Of a DNA stretch of 64,000 nucleotides, positions 59,901 to 64,000 are shown in pieces. The first letter of the stretch is position 1. Each line of letters begins with the position of its first letter. The stretch is taken from positions 62,001 to 126,000 of the forward strand of contig NZ_JAKKFH010000062.1 in the NCBI RefSeq assembly GCF_022230925.1. Direction: 5' to 3'. Source of the DNA: Micromonospora alfalfae (lineage in GTDB: Bacteria > Actinomycetota > Actinomycetes > Mycobacteriales > Micromonosporaceae). Both the position numbers and the translations under genes were made by a program. A model generated the notes under the pieces. The model searched no databases. It saw only the letters and a program-made list of their open reading frames with translations, and was not told the DNA's origin.

Positions 59901-60569
59901 GGTCAGCTTCTGGAAGTAGGCCATCGCGTCGGCGGGTAGCAGAGTGCGACTGATGTTGATGTAGGCGGTCAGCTCGCCGTAGGTGGTCGGCTTCTCCAGC
60001 AGCTGATCGAGTAGCTGGTGACCTTCCGCTACTCGCGGAGCCAAAATGCCATAGCGGTGGGCCTCGGCGCCGGGCACCGTGGCGGCGGCGAGTGCGGCCG
60101 GTACTCCGGCGGCGGCCCGGGCAGCGGCGAGGTCGACGAGGTCCGATCCGCCGTCGTTGCGAAGCAAAAGGTCGTCGCCGGCCACCAGGAGGAAGTCGTC
60201 GCCGGCGATGAAGTCAGCGGCGACGATCGCGGGCAGCGCGGTGCCGTACCGATCGTCGCGTGGTTGTTCGATGAACGTGAAGTCGGCTTGGCTGTGCAGG
60301 TCGGCGAGGGGCGTGTACTTGTCCTGCCAGCCGCGTGCGGTGAAGTAGTCCTTCAGGTCGTGGTCTTCGGTGAAGTAATGACGCACCTGGCGGCCAATCT
60401 CGCCGGGGGCGGTGACGATCGCGATTTCGTGGGCGCCTGCGGCGACGCAGTCAGCGACTGCGTAGGCGACGACTGGTTGGTTGAGGATCGGCAGCATGCA
60501 CTTGTTGATGGTTTTGCCGATGGGGAAGAAGCGGCTGCCCATGCCGGCGACAGCGATGACGGCCCTCAC
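59724..60569 (-). CDS. UTP-glucose-1-phosphate uridylyltransferase-like nucleotidyltransferase
   Basis: 281 residues from the GTG at 60567-60569. N-terminal nucleotide-binding loop AVIAVAGMGSRFFPIGKTINKCMLPILNQP (GxGxRxxP...K), EQPRDDRYGTALP and LLVAGDDLLL follow, with C-terminal GEYHDCGNP as in GalU. It makes an NDP-sugar; the presence of a glycosyltransferase gene upstream suggests it supplies the donor. Shorter than typical GalU. It has a decayed 3' duplicate at 57169-57345. Confidence 0.85.
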   Translation of the reverse strand: MRAVIAVAGMGSRFFPIGKTINKCMLPILNQPVVAYAVADCVAAGAHEIAIVTAPGEIGRQVRHYFTEDHDLKDYFTARGWQDKYTPLADLHSQADFTFIEQPRDDRYGTALPAIVAADFIAGDDFLLVAGDDLLLRNDGGSDLVDLAAARAAAGVPAALAAATVPGAEAHRYGILAPRVAEGHQLLDQLLEKPTTYGELTAYINISRTLLPADAMAYFQKLTPAPNGEYQATDAVIAFARDNDVLIHPVTGEYHDCGNPAGWLAANNAAAQAIVASGPRA

Positions 60570-60738
60570 GCGCTTACCTTTCGGTTGGGTTGCACCGGCC
60601 GTCAAGGTTAAGGCGACAGTGAGCCGGGCGGATCTGTGCCAGTTTACGCATCGCACTGGTCCGATTCGGGGCACATGGGGAAGGCGCGCACGGGTTCGGG
60701 CCGCCGGCGTGTCGACGCCGGCGGCCCGCGATATCTCG

Positions 60739-62868
60739 TCAGCGTGAGGCGGGTGCCTTGAGCATGGTGGTGGTCGTGGGTTCGCCAGCGGCTGCGGCCA
60801 GGGAGCCGGCCTGACGGATGCGGTCCCACGTCGGGGTCCGGCGTGTCTCGGGGTCGAGGCCGTGGCGCAGGGCCTGCCGGTGAACGCCGTTGAGCATGGT
60901 GTCGTAGTCGTGCGGGGTGCTCCGGTGACCTTCGGTGTACTGGTGGAGGGCGGCTACGCCGACCTCGGCCACGGTGTGTCCGCAGCGGGCGATGGCGGCG
61001 AGTAGGTCGGTGTCGAACGCCAAGCTGTGGTCGGCGGTGAGGGGCAGTGCGGTGCGCAGGGCGGTGGCCGGGAAGGCTTTGAAGCCGGCCTGCGGGTCGG
61101 TGGCGTCGAGTTGCAGGAGATCCTGGACGGCTCGCTGGTAAAGCCGGGTGGTGGGGGTCGGGCCGCTGGGCGGGTAGTAGCCGTGGGAGTCGGGGCGGCG
61201 GCGGGAACCGATGACGGCGCCGACGCCGGGTTGGTCGAGGGCGGCGACGTGGAGACCGAGTTGCTCCAGGGGGTAGGTGAGGTCGAGGTCGGTGTAGGCG
61301 AGGATGGTGCGGCCGGCGCCGGCGAGCTCGGCGAGGCCCCAGAGCACGGCGCCACCTTTTGCACTGGTGTCGTCGGGGCGTTGGGCGACGGTCACGCGGA
61401 TCTGCGGGTGGTCGACGTCGATCGCGCGGGCGGCGCGGGCGGAGGCGCCGTCGGTGCTCTCGTCGACCAGGAGGATGTCGGCGTGGGCGTCAGGACGGGC
61501 TTGCAGGAGCCAGCCCAGTTGGGCGACCTTGAGGGTGAGCGCGTCGTCGCAGTGTGTGGCGATGAGGCGGTGGGCTTCGGCGCGCATCGGCACGACGATG
61601 CCGAAGTCGGCGGAGACCTGCCGGGCCAGGATGGCGGCTTTGGACCGGGCGGCCTTGATGGCGGCGATTAGGCCGTGCAGGTGTAGGTCCGCGGGGATGT
61701 TGTCGTGGCGGTTCTTGGCGAGGCCGTGCACAAAGGCGATGAGGAGTTGGTCGTTGTAGTGCGGGAGGGGGCTGTGTGTCTGGTGGCCGGTGAGGTGGTC
61801 GGCGACCAGGTGTAGCAGCGCGCGGCCGGCGGGGTCGGCGGCCCAGTAGTGGTCAGGGGTGGGCGGGGTGTCGGGTGATCCCCAGGTGCTGCGAACGTGG
61901 TTGGCGAGCAGGTCATAGCCGGCCACGAGGGCGCGTTGAGTGTCGTCCCATCGAGCGCCCTCGTCGGTGAACTCGGCTGCCTGCCACGCCTGCTCCCAAC
62001 CGCCCGGCTGGGCTCCGGCGGCGCTCGCGGCGGCGGTGACGTGCTGCCAGCGGCGACGGACGGCAGGCCAGGCGCAGGCCGGGTCTTCTCCCGAGGCGAG
62101 GGTGTTGGCGGCGTTCTCGGCCAGGGCGAGGGCTTGGCTGGCTTGGGCGGGGGTGTCGGCGGTGGCCGTGAGAGCGGAATACCACAGCTCGGCGGCCAGC
62201 GTCAGTCCCGCGGTGTGGTCGGCGAGGTCACGGATCGTCTGTTCGCGCCGTGCGAGAAGCGCGGCGCGTACCTGCTGCTGGCGGGCGCGGTCGAGAGCGG
62301 TCGCGCCCGCCAAATCGAGGGGGGCCGTTGGGACGCGGCCGGCGCGGGCGTCGAGCAGCGCGAGCAGCCCGGTCTGGGCGGGACCGGGCAGGGTGCCCCC
62401 GTCCAGAATCGGCGCCAGTAGCTGTTCCAGGACAGCCGGGTCGGCTGCGGCGGCGGATGCGCGGAATCGTTCACTGTCGAGGTAGGCGTCGTCGACCGAT
62501 GCGGGCTGGTGGACGAGCGTTGCCACGGTGCGGGCGAATCGATGACATGCACCGGGTGAGGTGCTGTCGGGGAAGAGTCGGCCGCGCAGGGCACCGGTCG
62601 CCTGCTTAGCGTCGGGCCGGTGCGCCACGAGTAGCGCCAGTGAGGTAAGGGGTAGGTCCGTTCGCTCGTCGAGCGCGCGGGCGATCCGATCGGCGGCCAG
62701 GGCGGCGGTGATCGACAGCAGCGCCCGCACGGTCGCGGGTTCGGGGTCAGCGGTCGTGGCCAGGAGCACGGCGAGGTCGACGTCCTCGTCGCCGTGGTGG
62801 CTAAGCAACGGGGACTCGGCCAGGGGCAGGAAGATCCGCTTAGGCGTGGGGCGTGCGGCGGTGGTCAT
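60739..62868 (-). CDS. large protein with C-terminal family-2 glycosyltransferase domain
   Basis: 709 residues from the ATG complementing 62866-62868. Residues 1-420 are Ala-rich and helical, with no recognised family. Residues about 450-690 form a GT-A glycosyltransferase resembling dolichyl/polyprenyl-phosphate sugar transferases: ADILLVDESTDGASA, TILAYTDLDLTYPLEQL (DxD), VIGSRRRPDSHGYY, FKAFPATALRTALPLTADHSLAFDTDLL. The start overlaps the radical SAM stop by 4 bases, implying a joint function. Confidence 0.8.
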   Translation of the reverse strand: MTTAARPTPKRIFLPLAESPLLSHHGDEDVDLAVLLATTADPEPATVRALLSITAALAADRIARALDERTDLPLTSLALLVAHRPDAKQATGALRGRLFPDSTSPGACHRFARTVATLVHQPASVDDAYLDSERFRASAAAADPAVLEQLLAPILDGGTLPGPAQTGLLALLDARAGRVPTAPLDLAGATALDRARQQQVRAALLARREQTIRDLADHTAGLTLAAELWYSALTATADTPAQASQALALAENAANTLASGEDPACAWPAVRRRWQHVTAAASAAGAQPGGWEQAWQAAEFTDEGARWDDTQRALVAGYDLLANHVRSTWGSPDTPPTPDHYWAADPAGRALLHLVADHLTGHQTHSPLPHYNDQLLIAFVHGLAKNRHDNIPADLHLHGLIAAIKAARSKAAILARQVSADFGIVVPMRAEAHRLIATHCDDALTLKVAQLGWLLQARPDAHADILLVDESTDGASARAARAIDVDHPQIRVTVAQRPDDTSAKGGAVLWGLAELAGAGRTILAYTDLDLTYPLEQLGLHVAALDQPGVGAVIGSRRRPDSHGYYPPSGPTPTTRLYQRAVQDLLQLDATDPQAGFKAFPATALRTALPLTADHSLAFDTDLLAAIARCGHTVAEVGVAALHQYTEGHRSTPHDYDTMLNGVHRQALRHGLDPETRRTPTWDRIRQAGSLAAAAGEPTTTTMLKAPASR

Positions 62869-63983
62869 CGGGTGATCCTTCCGGCGACGAGTTCGGCGGC
62901 CTGCCGGGCGGTGTGCACCGGGAAGAGCAGGTTCTGGCGCAAGAACGTTCGTTCGAACGGGCTCAGCTCGGCGTGCACGACGGTGGTGATGCCGGTGATG
63001 TCCACGCGCGCGTCGGGCCGGCCGATGCGTGCCAGGAGGTGCCGGACTGTTCCCTCGTCCGGCGGCTGGGCTGCCGCGCACACCTCGTGCTGGGCTGCGG
63101 GGCAGCGCAGTCGGCAGTTGGTGGTGGGCTGGTCGTAGTGGCCGTTGTAGTCGGGGATGTGGCTGCCGCGTTCCACCGCTCGACCGCACGAGGATCGTTT
63201 CAGGACTGCGGGGCGCCAGTCTGGGGCGACGTCGGCGTACACCTCGTCGAAGGCCGCCATGATCCGCGCTTCCGTGCCGGCGGTGAGCAGCTTCTTGCCG
63301 GGGGTGAAGGACCCTGCCGGCAGCGGCAGGCCGTAGGACATGAAGGACTGGACGTGGTCGTCGGCGAACTTCAGCCCGCCGAGGACCACCGTGCGGGCGT
63401 CGGCGTCCTTGAAGGTCTGCCAGACGTGACGCAGGTGGGCGTCGGTGGTGTTGAGCCCTTCGGCGATCGGCCGGTAGTACGCCAGCACGTTGATCTTCTC
63501 GGAGTGCAGGATGCGGCGCAGGAACCGAAGCCTGCGCCCACGGTTTGGCGGCTCGATTGACTCGGGCATGGCGGCGTAGCAGACGTTGATGTCGAGGTCG
63601 ACGTGGACGAGGGATTCCAGGCAGTCGATCTGCTCGTCAGAGAGGGTGTACTTCGTGATGCACGAGACGCGGTTGGTCAGGCCGAGCTCGTCGAGCAGCT
63701 GCAACGCACGCCAGGTCCGCGGCCACAGCTTCGGCAGGAACGCCTCGGAGGTGGACATGTGCAGGCCGATGGGCGTGTGGTGCGGGGTGAACCACGGGTG
63801 CGACAGCAGCCGCGCGACGACATCCTCGGGCTCGAGGAACCCGGTCGGCTCCCAGGAGCCGAGGTAGCCGTCGACGGTGTCGCCTTCGCGCCGATAGCAG
63901 TAGGCGCACATCAGGGGGCAGCCGATGCCGAAGTCGGCGGACATGCCGCCCTTCATCTGCGAGATCATGTAGCTGGTGTTCAA
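62865..63983 (-). CDS. radical SAM protein (start near window edge)
   Basis: 372 residues from a TTG at 63981-63983; the frame stays open to the window edge, so the true start may lie outside. Cluster motif CPLMCAYC (Cys22, 26, 29), then GLHMSTSEAFLPKLW and a C-terminal cysteine set (SSCGRAVE..., NCRLRCPAAQHEVC) for a possible second cluster. The N-terminal style resembles spore-photoproduct-lyase-like enzymes. Coupled to the glycosyltransferase gene. Substrate unknown. Confidence 0.75.
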   Translation of the reverse strand: MNTSYMISQMKGGMSADFGIGCPLMCAYCYRREGDTVDGYLGSWEPTGFLEPEDVVARLLSHPWFTPHHTPIGLHMSTSEAFLPKLWPRTWRALQLLDELGLTNRVSCITKYTLSDEQIDCLESLVHVDLDINVCYAAMPESIEPPNRGRRLRFLRRILHSEKINVLAYYRPIAEGLNTTDAHLRHVWQTFKDADARTVVLGGLKFADDHVQSFMSYGLPLPAGSFTPGKKLLTAGTEARIMAAFDEVYADVAPDWRPAVLKRSSCGRAVERGSHIPDYNGHYDQPTTNCRLRCPAAQHEVCAAAQPPDEGTVRHLLARIGRPDARVDITGITTVVHAELSPFERTFLRQNLLFPVHTARQAAELVAGRITR

Positions 63984-64000
63984 CCCGTCGGGACCGGCGG

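Overview
The window is very GC-rich DNA with GTG/TTG starts, strong third-position G/C bias and many 4-bp ATGA/GTGA gene overlaps. It carries actinomycete-typical families: a conservon-type kinase/roadblock/GTPase set, DUF6545 (MAB_1171c-like), Methyltransf_19, DUF5954, DUF6153 and XRE-TPR regulators. This points to a filamentous actinomycete, most likely Micromonosporaceae; the genus is inference. No rRNA, tRNA or CRISPR array was recognised. The mix of integrase remnants, biosynthesis-like operons and paralogous regulators suggests an accessory region.

Layout. 0.3-5.0 kb: small membrane and cytochrome-maturation genes (PH-domain protein, zf-HC2 membrane protein, SURF1-like protein, CcsB, an HMA-like domain, DUF6153). 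5.2-10.5 kb: mobile-element scar with a frameshifted tyrosine recombinase, a broken membrane-protein reading frame, a decayed phage portal gene, an orphan gene, and an intact AbrB-like/tyrosine-recombinase pair. 10.6-17.1 kb: a six-gene, translationally coupled minus-strand operon, in transcription order tryptophan 2,3-dioxygenase, class-V PLP enzyme, second TDO-superfamily protein, nitric oxide synthase oxygenase, small secreted protein, SDR-GNAT fusion. 17.2-20.2 kb: a lipoprotein, an LPVTG-type Pro-rich surface protein and two unknowns. 20.7-28.7 kb: ImmA/IrrE peptidase - DUF6545 - methyltransferase operon, a PAP2-like protein, an XRE repressor divergent from an ImmA/IrrE-DUF6545(C-terminal) fusion, and a degenerate GGDEF-EAL membrane protein.

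29.4-44.0 kb, all minus strand: a roughly 13-kb apparent operon. It starts with a conservon-type module (kinase, roadblock, GTPase; no cvnC seen) and runs into a complete Liv-type ABC transporter (binding lipoprotein, LivH, LivM, fused LivG-LivF). It is interleaved with three paralogous SAM methyltransferases, a zinc-ribbon protein and two TPR proteins, and is followed by a wHTH protein and a lipoprotein.

44.6-49.8 kb: two unknowns, then a five-gene plus-strand operon (HD hydrolase - APH-like kinase - radical SAM/SPASM - thymidylate-kinase-like - EEP nuclease/phosphatase). 49.9-64 kb: CYTH protein, XRE-TPR regulator, HAD phosphatase, a NAD+-dependent DNA ligase, DUF5954, a P-loop kinase, a 2'-5' RNA-ligase-like gene overlapping a second XRE-TPR regulator, a glucose-1-phosphate nucleotidyltransferase, a two-domain glycosyltransferase and a radical SAM enzyme running to the window edge. 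A 180-bp copy of the 3' end of the nucleotidyltransferase gene sits on the far side of the RNA-ligase/regulator pair, so that pair is flanked by direct repeats.

The best candidates for undescribed systems are the NOS/double-TDO operon, the conservon-ABC-methyltransferase operon, the HD-kinase-radical SAM-TMK-EEP operon, and the ImmA/IrrE-DUF6545 fusion next to its split version.
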